A stretch of DNA of 11,714 nucleotides from the NCBI GenBank assembly GCA_946480605.1, contig CAMLKW010000139.1, forward strand, positions 1 through 11,714. The letters are read 5' to 3'. Positions 1 through 6,545 of the stretch are shown in pieces. Each line of letters begins with the position of its first letter. The first letter of the stretch is position 1. Made by a program: the position numbers and the translations under genes. The stretch comes from an uncultured Roseateles sp. (GTDB lineage: Bacteria > Pseudomonadota > Gammaproteobacteria > Burkholderiales > Burkholderiaceae). A model generated the notes under the pieces. That model did not search any database and was not told the origin of the DNA. It saw nothing but the letters and a program-made list of their open reading frames with translations.

Positions 1-439
1 CGTGGGCGGCTATGCGCGGCCCATGCCGCCGAGCTGGCTGGAGCGCCAGAAGGTGGAGGTGTCCAAGCGCGTGGCGCAGGCCGACGTGGTCATCACGACG
101 GCGCTGATCCCGGGGCGCGCGGCGCCGGTGCTGGTCACCGAGGACATGGTCAAGGCGATGAAGCCGGGTTCGGTCATCGTCGACATTGCAGCGCCCGCCG
201 GTGGCAATTGCCCGCTGACGGAAGCCGGCAAGACGGTGGTGAAGCACGGTGTGACGTTGGTGGGCGAGACCAACCTGCCGGCGCTGGTGGCGGCCGATGC
301 GTCGGCGCTGTACGCGCGCAACGTGCTGGACTTCCTGAAGCTGGTCATCACGAAGGAGGGCACGTTCCAGGTGCCACTGGATGACGACATCGTCGCGGCC
401 TGCCGCGTGACCCAAGACGGACAAGTGACGAGGGCCTGA
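1..439 (+). CDS. pntAA: NAD(P) transhydrogenase subunit alpha 1, NAD(H)-binding domain (3' part only)
   Basis: This is the C-terminal 145 codons of the soluble NAD(H)-binding domain I of the proton-translocating transhydrogenase, which transfers hydride from NADH to NADP+ using the proton-motive force. The 5' end lies outside the window; the frame enters at base 2 with no convincing start. Visible family hallmarks are TALIPGR (about residues 33-39 of the fragment), the following APVLV, the strand VIVDIA and the GGN turn, and the ending with a conserved NLP-x-LVA-x-DAS region. It matches the C-terminal half of domain I in E. coli PntA, but it stops before any membrane helices, so the alpha subunit is split as in Rhodospirillum rubrum. 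The stop at 437-439 is 2 nt before pntAB, indicating one operon. Assignment is firm; only the missing N-terminus is unknown. Confidence 0.95.
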   Translation, partial: VGGYARPMPPSWLERQKVEVSKRVAQADVVITTALIPGRAAPVLVTEDMVKAMKPGSVIVDIAAPAGGNCPLTEAGKTVVKHGVTLVGETNLPALVAADASALYARNVLDFLKLVITKEGTFQVPLDDDIVAACRVTQDGQVTRA

Positions 440-441
440 GC

Positions 442-756
442 ATGGAAGCCGTAGACCACACCATCATCAATCTCATCATCTTCGTGCTGGCCATCTACGT
501 GGGCTACCACGTCGTCTGGACGGTGACGCCCGCGCTGCACACGCCGCTGATGGCCGTGACTAACGCGATCTCGGCCATCGTCATCGTCGGCGCCATGCTG
601 GCCGCGGCGCTGACCGAGACGCCGCTGGCCAAGGGCATGGGCGTCGTGGCCGTCGCGCTGGCGGCGGTCAACATCTTCGGCGGCTTCCTCGTCACGCGGC
701 GGATGCTGGAGATGTTCAAGAAGAAGGACAAGCCTGCCAAGAAGGAGGGCGCGTGA
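442..756 (+). CDS. pntAB: NAD(P) transhydrogenase subunit alpha 2, membrane domain
   Basis: A 104-aa integral membrane protein corresponding to the C-terminal membrane part of E. coli PntA. It forms part of domain II, the proton channel, together with PntB. Three hydrophobic segments are visible at about residues 8-26, 38-58 and 65-84, and the tail is lysine-rich (KKKDKPAKK), as expected on the cytoplasmic side. The conserved block VTPALHTPLMAVTNAIS (about 28-44) and the NIFGGF-x-VT-x-RML block (about 77-89) are diagnostic of this subunit. ATG 442 is preceded by GAGGG at 430-434, a good spacing for a ribosome binding site. The stop TGA at 754-756 overlaps the ATG of pntB, which suggests translational coupling. 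The separate gene is the usual arrangement in many alpha- and betaproteobacteria. Confidence 0.96.
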   Translation: MEAVDHTIINLIIFVLAIYVGYHVVWTVTPALHTPLMAVTNAISAIVIVGAMLAAALTETPLAKGMGVVAVALAAVNIFGGFLVTRRMLEMFKKKDKPAKKEGA

Positions 757-2180
757 TGAGCATGAACCTGGTCACGCTGCTGTACTTGATCGCCAGCGTC
801 TGCTTCATCCAGTCGCTGAAAGGCTTGTCGCATCCGACGACGTCCATCCGCGGCAACCTGTTCGGCATGGTGGGGATGGCCATCGCGGCGTTCACGACGG
901 CCGCGCTGATCGTCAAGCTGGCGGGTGATTCGGCCGTCGGCCTGGGCTGGGTGCTGCTGGGCCTGGTCGTCGGCGGCGGCTTTGGCGCCTGGAAGGCCAA
1001 GACGGTCGAGATGACCAAGATGCCCGAGTTGGTGGCCTTCTTCCACAGCATGATCGGCCTGGCCGCCGTGGCCATCGCGGCGGCCGCGGCCTACGAGCCC
1101 TGGGCCTTCCAGATCACGGCCAAGGGCGGCCAGATCCCGGGCGGCAACCGCATCGAACTGGCGCTGGGCGCCTTCATCGGCGCGGTCACGTTCACCGGTT
1201 CCGTCATCGCCTGGGGCAAGCTGTCCGGCGGCAGCAAGTTCCGGCTGTTCCAGGGCGCGCCGGTGGTCTTCAAGGGCCAACATGCGCTGAACGCGGTGCT
1301 CGGCTTGGCAGCGGCCTTCTTCGTGTTCGGCTTCTGGCACAGCCAGAGCCAGATGGACTTCTGGATCGTCGTCGCGCTGGGCTTCGTGCTGGGCGTGACG
1401 CTGATCATCCCCATCGGCGGCGCCGACATGCCGGTGGTCGTGTCCATGCTGAACAGCTACTCCGGCTGGGCGGCGGCGGGCATCGGCTTCTCGCTGAACA
1501 ACAGCATGCTGATCATTGCCGGCTCGCTGGTGGGCAGCTCGGGCGCGATCCTGAGCTACATCATGTGCAAGGCGATGAACCGCTCGTTCTTCAGCGTCAT
1601 CCTGGGCGGCTTTGGCGGCGACGCCACCGCGGCGACCGGCGGCGCGGCGCAGCAGCGCAACGTGAAGAGCGGCAGCGCCGACGACGCGGCCTTCGTCATG
1701 GGCAATGCCGAAAGCGTCATCATCGTCCCCGGCTACGGCCTGGCCGTGGCGCGTGCCCAGCACGCGGTCAAGGAACTGGCGGCCAAGCTGACCGAGAAGG
1801 GCGTCACGGTGAAGTACGCCATCCACCCGGTGGCCGGGCGCATGCCGGGCCACATGAACGTGCTGCTGGCCGAGGCCGAGGTGCCCTACGACCAGGTCTT
1901 CGAGATGGAAGACATCAACGCCGAGTTCGGCCAGGCCGACGTGGCCATCATCCTGGGCGCCAACGACGTCGTGAACCCGGCCGCCCATGTGAAGGGCAGC
2001 CCCATCTACGGCATGCCCATCCTGGAGGCCTACAAGGCCAAGACCATCATCGTCAACAAGCGTTCCATGGCGGCCGGCTACGCGGGCCTGGACAACGAGC
2101 TGTTCTACATGGACAAGACCATGATGGTGTTCGGCGACGCGAAGAAGGTCGTCGAGGACATGCTGAAGGCGGTGGAGTGA
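756..2180 (+). CDS. pntB: NAD(P) transhydrogenase subunit beta
   Basis: A 474-aa subunit carrying most of the membrane domain II and the NADP(H)-binding domain III. The first roughly 275 residues are strongly hydrophobic and the remainder is soluble. H97 in FFHSMIGLAAV aligns by eye with the proton-channel histidine of E. coli PntB (His91). Domain III shows the GYGLAVARAQ dinucleotide fold start (326-335), HPVAGRMPGHMNVLLAE (357-373), GANDVVNP (401-408) and KRSMAAGYAG (435-444), all classical NADP(H)-site motifs. The ATG at 756 was chosen over an overlapping GTG at 753 because GGAGG at 744-748 lies about 7 nt upstream of the ATG and the ATG overlaps the pntAB stop. A Gly/Ala-rich linker around residues 285-300 joins the domains. 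The length is normal for the family and no disruption is seen. Confidence 0.97.
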   Translation: MSMNLVTLLYLIASVCFIQSLKGLSHPTTSIRGNLFGMVGMAIAAFTTAALIVKLAGDSAVGLGWVLLGLVVGGGFGAWKAKTVEMTKMPELVAFFHSMIGLAAVAIAAAAAYEPWAFQITAKGGQIPGGNRIELALGAFIGAVTFTGSVIAWGKLSGGSKFRLFQGAPVVFKGQHALNAVLGLAAAFFVFGFWHSQSQMDFWIVVALGFVLGVTLIIPIGGADMPVVVSMLNSYSGWAAAGIGFSLNNSMLIIAGSLVGSSGAILSYIMCKAMNRSFFSVILGGFGGDATAATGGAAQQRNVKSGSADDAAFVMGNAESVIIVPGYGLAVARAQHAVKELAAKLTEKGVTVKYAIHPVAGRMPGHMNVLLAEAEVPYDQVFEMEDINAEFGQADVAIILGANDVVNPAAHVKGSPIYGMPILEAYKAKTIIVNKRSMAAGYAGLDNELFYMDKTMMVFGDAKKVVEDMLKAVE

Positions 2181-2220
2181 GGGCCGTGAACCGGCCCTAG
2201 AGCGCTCCCCCTAGAGCGCT
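2180..2220 (+). terminator. Tandem hairpins with 12-bp direct repeat after pntB
   Basis: A first hairpin has arms AGGGCCG (2180-2186) and CGGCCCT (2192-2198) with loop TGAAC; its first base is the last base of the pntB stop codon. A second possible hairpin uses two copies of the self-complementary hexamer AGCGCT (2201-2206 and 2215-2220) with an 8-nt loop. The same stretch is also a direct repeat: CCCTAGAGCGCT occurs at 2195-2206 and 2209-2220, a 14-bp period. There is no T-run afterwards, so a classical intrinsic terminator is not shown; a hairpin that stabilises the pnt mRNA end, or a protein-binding site for fadD control, are equally possible. Confidence 0.4.
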
Positions 2221-2257
2221 ATCGAATCCCCTCATCGGTGCGCTGTCAGCCATCGGT

Positions 2258-2291
2258 CAGAATCGCCTGCACGCAAAAAGGAGACAAGGCC
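2258..2291 (+). promoter_or_regulatory. Possible -10 element and ribosome binding site of fadD
   Basis: A strong ribosome binding site AAGGAG at 2278-2283 sits 8 nt before ATG 2292 and settles the start of fadD. CAGAAT at 2258-2263 matches the sigma-70 -10 consensus at four of six positions and would give a leader of about 20 nt, but no convincing -35 box is visible upstream. The heptamer CATCGGT is repeated at 2233-2239 and 2251-2257, just upstream of this point. The ribosome binding site is well supported; the promoter is only a suggestion. Confidence 0.4.
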
Positions 2292-3965
2292 ATGGAGCCG
2301 ATCTGGCTGAAGCAATATCCGGCCGCCGTGCCGCGCGACGTCAACACGTCCCTCTATCCCAGCCTGGTCGATCTGCTCGACACGGGTTTCAAGAAGCACG
2401 GCGACAAGGCCGCCTATCTGATGATGGGCAAGAGCATCAGCTTCGCGCAGGTCGATGAGGCGTCGCGCGCGCTGGCAGCCTATCTGCAGGGACTGGGCCT
2501 GGAGAAGGGCGACCGCGTCGCCATCATGATGCCCAACCTGTTCCAGTACCCGGTGGCCGTGGCCGCCGTGCTGCGGGCCGGCTACGTGGTCGTCAACGTG
2601 AACCCGCTGTACACGCCGCGCGAGCTGGAGCATCAGCTCAAGGACTCGGGCGCCAAGGCCATCATCATCATCGAGAACTTCGCCTCGGTGCTGCAGCAGG
2701 TCATACGCTCGGTCCCCACCAAGCACATCATCCTCGCCGCGATGGGCGACATGCTGGGCCTGCTGAAGGGCAGCATCGTCAACTACGTCGTGCGCAACGT
2801 GCGCAAGATGGTGCCGGCATTCGAGCTGCCCGGTGCCGTGCGCTTCAACGACGCGCTGGCCAAGGGCCGCGGCCAGAGCTACAAGAAGCCGCAACTGGGC
2901 CCTGACGACATTGCCGTGCTGCAGTACACCGGCGGCACCACCGGCGTCTCCAAGGGCGCCGTGCTGCTGCACCGCAACCTGGTGGCCAACATCCTGCAGA
3001 ACGAGGCCTGGTACCAGCCGGCGCTGAAAAAAATTCCGGCCGGCGAGCAGGTGGTCACCATCTGCGCGCTGCCGCTGTATCACATCTTCGGTTTCAACGC
3101 GAACATGATGCTGTCCATGCACATGGGCGGCGCCAACGTGCTGATCCCGAATCCGCGTGACCTGCCGGCCATGTTCAAGGAGCTCAAGAGCCACAGCTTC
3201 CACAGCTTCCCGGCGGTCAACACGCTGTTCATGGCCATGGCCAACCACCCCGAGTTCAACTCGGTGGACTGGAGCAAGTTGGTCATCTCCGTGGGCGGTG
3301 GCATGGCCGTGCTGCAGGCCACGGCCAAGCTGTGGCTGGAGAAGACCGGTTGCCCCATCGTCGAGGGTTACGGCCTGTCCGAGACCTCGCCCACGGCCAC
3401 CTGCAACCCGACCGACAGCCAGGCCTACACCGGCACCATCGGCCTGCCCTTGCCTCATACCGAGCTGAAGCTGCTGGACGACGACGGCAACGAAGTGCCT
3501 GCGGGCGAGCGCGGCGAAATCGCCATCAAGGGCCCGCAGGTCATGGCCGGCTACTGGCAGCGCCCCGACGAGACGGCCAAGGTCATGACGCCCGACGGCT
3601 TCTTCCGCAGCGGCGACATCGGCACCGTGGATGAAAAGGGTTACTTCAAGATCGTGGACCGCAAGAAGGACATGATCCTGGTCAGCGGTTTCAATGTGTA
3701 TCCCAACGAGGTCGAGGATGTGCTGACGCAGATGCCGGGCGTGCTGGAATGCGCTGCGGTGGGCGTGGCGGACGCGAAGGCGGGCGAGGCGGTGAAGGTC
3801 GTCATCGTGAAGAAAGACCCGAATCTCAGCGAGGCCGAGGTGCGGGCCTATTGCGAAGCCAACCTGACCGGCTACAAACGTCCCAAGATCGTCGAATTCC
3901 GCACCGACCTGCCCAAGACGCCCGTGGGCAAGATCCTGCGCCGGGAACTGCGCGACAAGGCCTGA
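2292..3965 (+). CDS. fadD: Long-chain fatty acid-CoA ligase FadD
   Basis: A 557-aa adenylate-forming enzyme that activates long-chain fatty acids to acyl-CoA with ATP and CoA, the entry step of beta-oxidation, working at the cytoplasmic face of the inner membrane. It is close to E. coli FadD (561 aa) from the first residues (WLKQYPA near the N-terminus) onward. The ATP P-loop YTGGTTGVSKG is at 212-222, the second adenylation motif GYGLSETSP at 359-367, and the fatty-acyl-CoA synthetase signature region from DGFF-x-SGDIG to DRKKDMI at about 435-462. The catalytic lysine is K547 in PVGKILRREL. The start is fixed by AAGGAG 8 nt upstream. An in-frame GTG at 2238 would add 18 residues unlike the family. 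Because the hairpin region separates it from pntB, it probably has its own promoter. No FadR-type operator was recognised. Confidence 0.96.
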   Translation: MEPIWLKQYPAAVPRDVNTSLYPSLVDLLDTGFKKHGDKAAYLMMGKSISFAQVDEASRALAAYLQGLGLEKGDRVAIMMPNLFQYPVAVAAVLRAGYVVVNVNPLYTPRELEHQLKDSGAKAIIIIENFASVLQQVIRSVPTKHIILAAMGDMLGLLKGSIVNYVVRNVRKMVPAFELPGAVRFNDALAKGRGQSYKKPQLGPDDIAVLQYTGGTTGVSKGAVLLHRNLVANILQNEAWYQPALKKIPAGEQVVTICALPLYHIFGFNANMMLSMHMGGANVLIPNPRDLPAMFKELKSHSFHSFPAVNTLFMAMANHPEFNSVDWSKLVISVGGGMAVLQATAKLWLEKTGCPIVEGYGLSETSPTATCNPTDSQAYTGTIGLPLPHTELKLLDDDGNEVPAGERGEIAIKGPQVMAGYWQRPDETAKVMTPDGFFRSGDIGTVDEKGYFKIVDRKKDMILVSGFNVYPNEVEDVLTQMPGVLECAAVGVADAKAGEAVKVVIVKKDPNLSEAEVRAYCEANLTGYKRPKIVEFRTDLPKTPVGKILRRELRDKA

Positions 3966-4027
3966 GGCCTCGTCCCGCAGCCGCACCGCGCAGGCGGTGA
4001 TCCCGCCCGGGCCCCACGACCGACACC

Positions 4028-4531
4028 GTGCTCGAACTGCTGCACTCCAAGACCGATGCCGGCCGCGCCGAGATTCGCGCGCGCGCCCTGCCGCTGTCGC
4101 GCGCGGCGCGCAATCTGCTGCTGGTGCTGGACGCCAGCAAGCCTGCCGGCGAGTGGCTGCGCCTGGTCGCGGGCGCGACGCAGGCCGACCTGGACGCGCT
4201 GCGCCAGCATGGCCTGATCGCGCCGCAAGGGGCGGGCGGGCCGTCTCAAACTGCCGCTGCGCCGACCGCTGCGGCCTCGGCCGCTCCGGTGGCCCAGGCG
4301 CCGGCAGGCGGCGCGCTGCTGCTGGACCGCGCGGCCCTGTACACCTATCTGAGCGGTGAGGCGCCGCGCTTGCTGGGCACGATGAAGGGCTATCTTTTCG
4401 CGCTGGATGTCGAGAAGGCCGACAGTCTGCAGGCCTTGCAGGCGCTGGCGCTGCAGTTGGTCGAGCGCGTGCAGAAGGCCAAGGGCGAAGACGCCGCCGC
4501 GGCCGTTCGCCAGGCACTGGGCCTGCGCTGA
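4028..4531 (+). CDS. Protein of unknown function, two small domains with Ala/Pro linker
   Basis: A 167-aa protein that I do not recognise as a named family. Residues 1-65 (LLHSKTDAGRAEI to LRQHGLIAP) look like a compact helical, winged-helix-like unit of the sort found at the start of many unnamed betaproteobacterial proteins, where a short Ser-Arg-Ala-rich helix precedes a hydrophobic LLLVLD strand and the unit closes with a HGLI-type turn. A low-complexity Ala/Pro/Gln linker spans about 66-96. Residues 97-167 are predicted helical and Ala/Leu-rich. No signal peptide, membrane span or catalytic motif is visible. GTG 4028 is the only reasonable start, since an in-frame stop lies at 3998-4000; no clear ribosome binding site is seen. 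It follows fadD by 62 nt and precedes rsmE by 30 nt in the same frame, so it is probably co-transcribed. Coding is supported by location and GC pattern; function is open. Confidence 0.75.
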   Translation: MLELLHSKTDAGRAEIRARALPLSRAARNLLLVLDASKPAGEWLRLVAGATQADLDALRQHGLIAPQGAGGPSQTAAAPTAAASAAPVAQAPAGGALLLDRAALYTYLSGEAPRLLGTMKGYLFALDVEKADSLQALQALALQLVERVQKAKGEDAAAAVRQALGLR

Positions 4532-4561
4532 TCTGGGACACTGGCGGCCCATCCCGCCATC

Positions 4562-5284
4562 GTGCCGATCTTGCCCCGCTTCTTCGTCGACACCCCACTT
4601 GCCGAACCCGGCGAGCTTGCCTTGCCAGCCGGCGCTGCGCGCCACGTGCAAGTGCTGCGCCTGCAGCCCGGCGACGCGCTGACGCTGTTCGACGGCAGCG
4701 GCCCCGAATGGCAGGCCGAGGTCACGGCCATGGGGCGCAGCGAGGTGCGCGTGCGTCTGCTGGAGGCCGCCCGGCCGCAGCGTGAGCTGGCGCGCGCGAT
4801 CACGCTGGCCGTCGTCATGCCAGCCAACGACCGCATGGACTTCCTGGTCGAGAAGGCGACGGAACTCGGCGCGACGGCGCTGCAGCCGCTGGTGGCCGAG
4901 CGCTCGGTGCTGCGCCTGGCCGGCGAGCGGGCCGACAAGAAGCGTGCGCACTGGCAAGGCGTGGCGATTGCCGCGGCCGAGCAGAGCGGGCGCACGGTGC
5001 CCACTCACATCGCACCGGTGATGCCGCTGTTCGCCTGGCTGGCCGCGCTGCCGCCGGCCGGTGATGCCGAATGGCGCGGCCTGCTGAGCCCGCGCGCCGC
5101 CCAGCCGCTGGCGGCCTTCCCGCAGCCACGCGCGCTGTTCCTCAGCGGCCCCGAGGGGGGCCTCAGCGACGCCGAGGAGGACGCCGCGCGCGCCGCCGGC
5201 TTCGCAGCCGTCACGCTGGGGCCGCGCGTGCTGCGCGCCGACACGGCACCGCTGGCCGTGCTGGCGTGGCTGGCGCTGACATGA
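4562..5284 (+). CDS. rsmE: 16S rRNA (uracil(1498)-N(3))-methyltransferase
   Basis: A 240-aa SPOUT-class enzyme (family length about 243) that methylates N3 of U1498 in 16S rRNA of the 30S subunit, using S-adenosylmethionine. The N-terminal PUA-like part begins PRFFVD and includes HVQVLRLQPGD (28-38). The central block has the family motif MDFLVEKATELGA (92-104) and the AEQSGR motif (139-144). The C-terminal trefoil knot shows LSGPEGGLSDAE (194-205) and LGPRVLR (219-225), which bind the methyl donor. The usual LR-T-E-T segment reads LRADTAPL here, a mild divergence. GTG 4562 is the first plausible start, since the preceding gene's stop lies in the same frame at 4529-4531; TTG 4571 is an alternative. 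The stop is TGA within an ATGA tetramer at 5281-5284. Confidence 0.95.
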   Translation: MPILPRFFVDTPLAEPGELALPAGAARHVQVLRLQPGDALTLFDGSGPEWQAEVTAMGRSEVRVRLLEAARPQRELARAITLAVVMPANDRMDFLVEKATELGATALQPLVAERSVLRLAGERADKKRAHWQGVAIAAAEQSGRTVPTHIAPVMPLFAWLAALPPAGDAEWRGLLSPRAAQPLAAFPQPRALFLSGPEGGLSDAEEDAARAAGFAAVTLGPRVLRADTAPLAVLAWLALT

Positions 5285-5360
5285 GGCCCCCCACTCGCTT
5301 TCGACCGCTGCCCCCCCGAGGGGGCGCCCCAGCGCCTTCGGACGGCCGGGCGGCGCTGGC
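5285..5360. repeat. REP-like GC hairpin element between rsmE and MFS gene
   Basis: The whole space between the two genes is one palindromic, C/G-run-rich block. A run of seven C at 5311-5317 faces five G at 5320-5324, giving a 5-bp stem with loop CGA. A second, perfect 8-bp stem pairs CCAGCGCC (5329-5336) with GGCGCTGG (5352-5359) around a 15-nt loop that contains CGGCCG. From general knowledge, short elements with a CCCCCGAGGGGG core followed by a GGCCGGGCGGCGC-type arm are frequent between genes in Burkholderiales genomes; membership cannot be proved here because only one copy lies in the window. The second stem ends one base before the ATG of the next gene and leaves no room for a ribosome binding site. 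Confidence 0.6.
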
Positions 5361-6545
5361 ATGAACCGCAAGCTCGCGCTGCTGGTTCTGGCCCAGGGCC
5401 TGTTCCTGACCAACAACATCTGCCTCATGGCCATCAACGGCCTGGTGGGGCTGGCGCTGGCGCCGCAGCCGTGGATGGCCACGCTGCCCATCTGCGCCTA
5501 CGTGGGCGGCGGCGCGCTGATGGCGCGCATGGTGGGCCGCCACCAGCTGCGCTTCGGCCGCCGGCGGGGCTTCCAGATCGGGCTGCTGGTGGCGGCGTTC
5601 AGCTGCGCGATGGCGCTGTGGAGCGTGCTGCACCAGCAGTTCTGGGGCGTCGTGCTCGCCACGCTGATCGCCGGCTACTACACGGCCAACGCGGCGCTGT
5701 ACCGCTTCGCGGCGACGGAGCTGGTCGCGCCCGAGAAGCGCGAGTCGGCCATCTCCTGGGTGCTGGGCGCGGGCTGCCTGGGTGCCGTCATCGGCCCCCA
5801 GCTGGCGCGCGAGAGCAAGGACCTGCTGGTCGCGCCGTTCGCGGGCGTCTACCTGCTGCTGATCTTCGTCGCGCTGGCGGGGCTGGTGCTGATCTCGCTG
5901 ATCGACTTCCCGGCGCTGGTGCAGCCCAAGCCCGGCGAGGGCGGCCGTTCCAGCGCGGAGCTGCTGCGTCAGCCGGTCTTCATCGTCGCGATGGCGGCGA
6001 GTGCGCTGGGCTACGGGGTCATGAACCTGCTGATGGCCGCGACGCCCATCGCGATGGGCCAGTGCGGCCTTCCCTTCAGCGATGCGGGCCTGGTGCTGCA
6101 GCTGCACGTGCTGGGCATGTTCGTGCCCAGCTTCTTCACCGGCCCGCTGATCAAGCGCGTGGGCGTGATGCCGGTCCTGTGGGCGGGCGTGCTGTTCAAC
6201 GCCGGCTGCGTCGCGTTCGCGCTGGCGGGCCAGGACCTGACGCACTTCATCGGCGCGCTGCTGCTGCTGGGCATTGGCTGGAACTTCCTCTACATCGGCG
6301 GCACGACACTGTTCACGCGGGCCTACCGGCCCGAGGAGAAGACACGTGCGCAGGGGCTGCTTGATACCGGCGTCTACGCGACGATGACGGTGACCTCGTT
6401 CTCGTCCGGCGCGCTGGTGACGACCGGAGGCTGGCAGTGGATGAACTGGGCCAGCCTGCTGCCCATCGCGCTGTGCGCGGCCGCGCTGCTGTGGCTCAGC
6501 GCCGGTCGTGCTGCAGGTATTGCGCCGCCATCTGCGCCGCGATGA
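5361..6545 (+). CDS. MFS transporter, substrate unknown
   Basis: A 394-aa inner-membrane permease of the major facilitator superfamily, with about twelve hydrophobic segments in two halves and a cytoplasmic loop around 185-200 (QPKPGEGGRSSAEL). The loop between helices 2 and 3 reads GRHQLRFGRRRGF (59-71), a recognisable form of the MFS signature GxLxDRxGRR. Other typical features are the Gly-rich helix 5 segment GAGCLGAVIGPQLA (136-149) and the second-half counterpart FFTGPLIKRVGVMPVL (258-273). The substrate cannot be read from the sequence; drug or metabolite efflux is a generic guess. ATG 5361 is chosen because the first helix starts immediately (MNRKLALLVLAQGLFL). No ribosome binding site is visible, since the upstream bases belong to the hairpin element. 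The last roughly 16 codons overlap the opposing gene by 50 bp. Confidence 0.9.
   Translation: MNRKLALLVLAQGLFLTNNICLMAINGLVGLALAPQPWMATLPICAYVGGGALMARMVGRHQLRFGRRRGFQIGLLVAAFSCAMALWSVLHQQFWGVVLATLIAGYYTANAALYRFAATELVAPEKRESAISWVLGAGCLGAVIGPQLARESKDLLVAPFAGVYLLLIFVALAGLVLISLIDFPALVQPKPGEGGRSSAELLRQPVFIVAMAASALGYGVMNLLMAATPIAMGQCGLPFSDAGLVLQLHVLGMFVPSFFTGPLIKRVGVMPVLWAGVLFNAGCVAFALAGQDLTHFIGALLLLGIGWNFLYIGGTTLFTRAYRPEEKTRAQGLLDTGVYATMTVTSFSSGALVTTGGWQWMNWASLLPIALCAAALLWLSAGRAAGIAPPSAPR

Noticed and set aside
504..1988. A 494-codon - strand open frame opposite pntAB and pntB
   Set aside because: Antisense shadow: low-complexity His/Asp/Arg/Gln/Ala composition, no motif, while the + strand is an unmistakable transhydrogenase.
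2238..2291. GTG 2238 as the fadD start
   Set aside because: The strong AAGGAG lies just before ATG 2292 and the family N-terminus begins there.
3027..3033. A run of seven A inside fadD, possible slippage site
   Set aside because: The run is in phase as AAA-AAA-A rather than the X-XXY-YYZ phase of programmed -1 frameshifting, no downstream stimulator is evident, and the protein is full length in one frame.
4005..4012. GCCCGGGC palindrome after fadD as a terminator
   Set aside because: Only 8 bp with no loop and no T-run, in DNA where such GC palindromes arise often by chance.
2232..4598. A 788-codon - strand open frame opposite fadD and the 167-aa gene
   Set aside because: Antisense shadow of codon bias; no recognisable domain, and the + strand carries a full FadD.
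3872..5491. A 539-codon - strand open frame opposite rsmE
   Set aside because: Arg/Gln/Ala/Gly-rich, crosses several gene boundaries, and is contradicted by the clear RsmE on the + strand.
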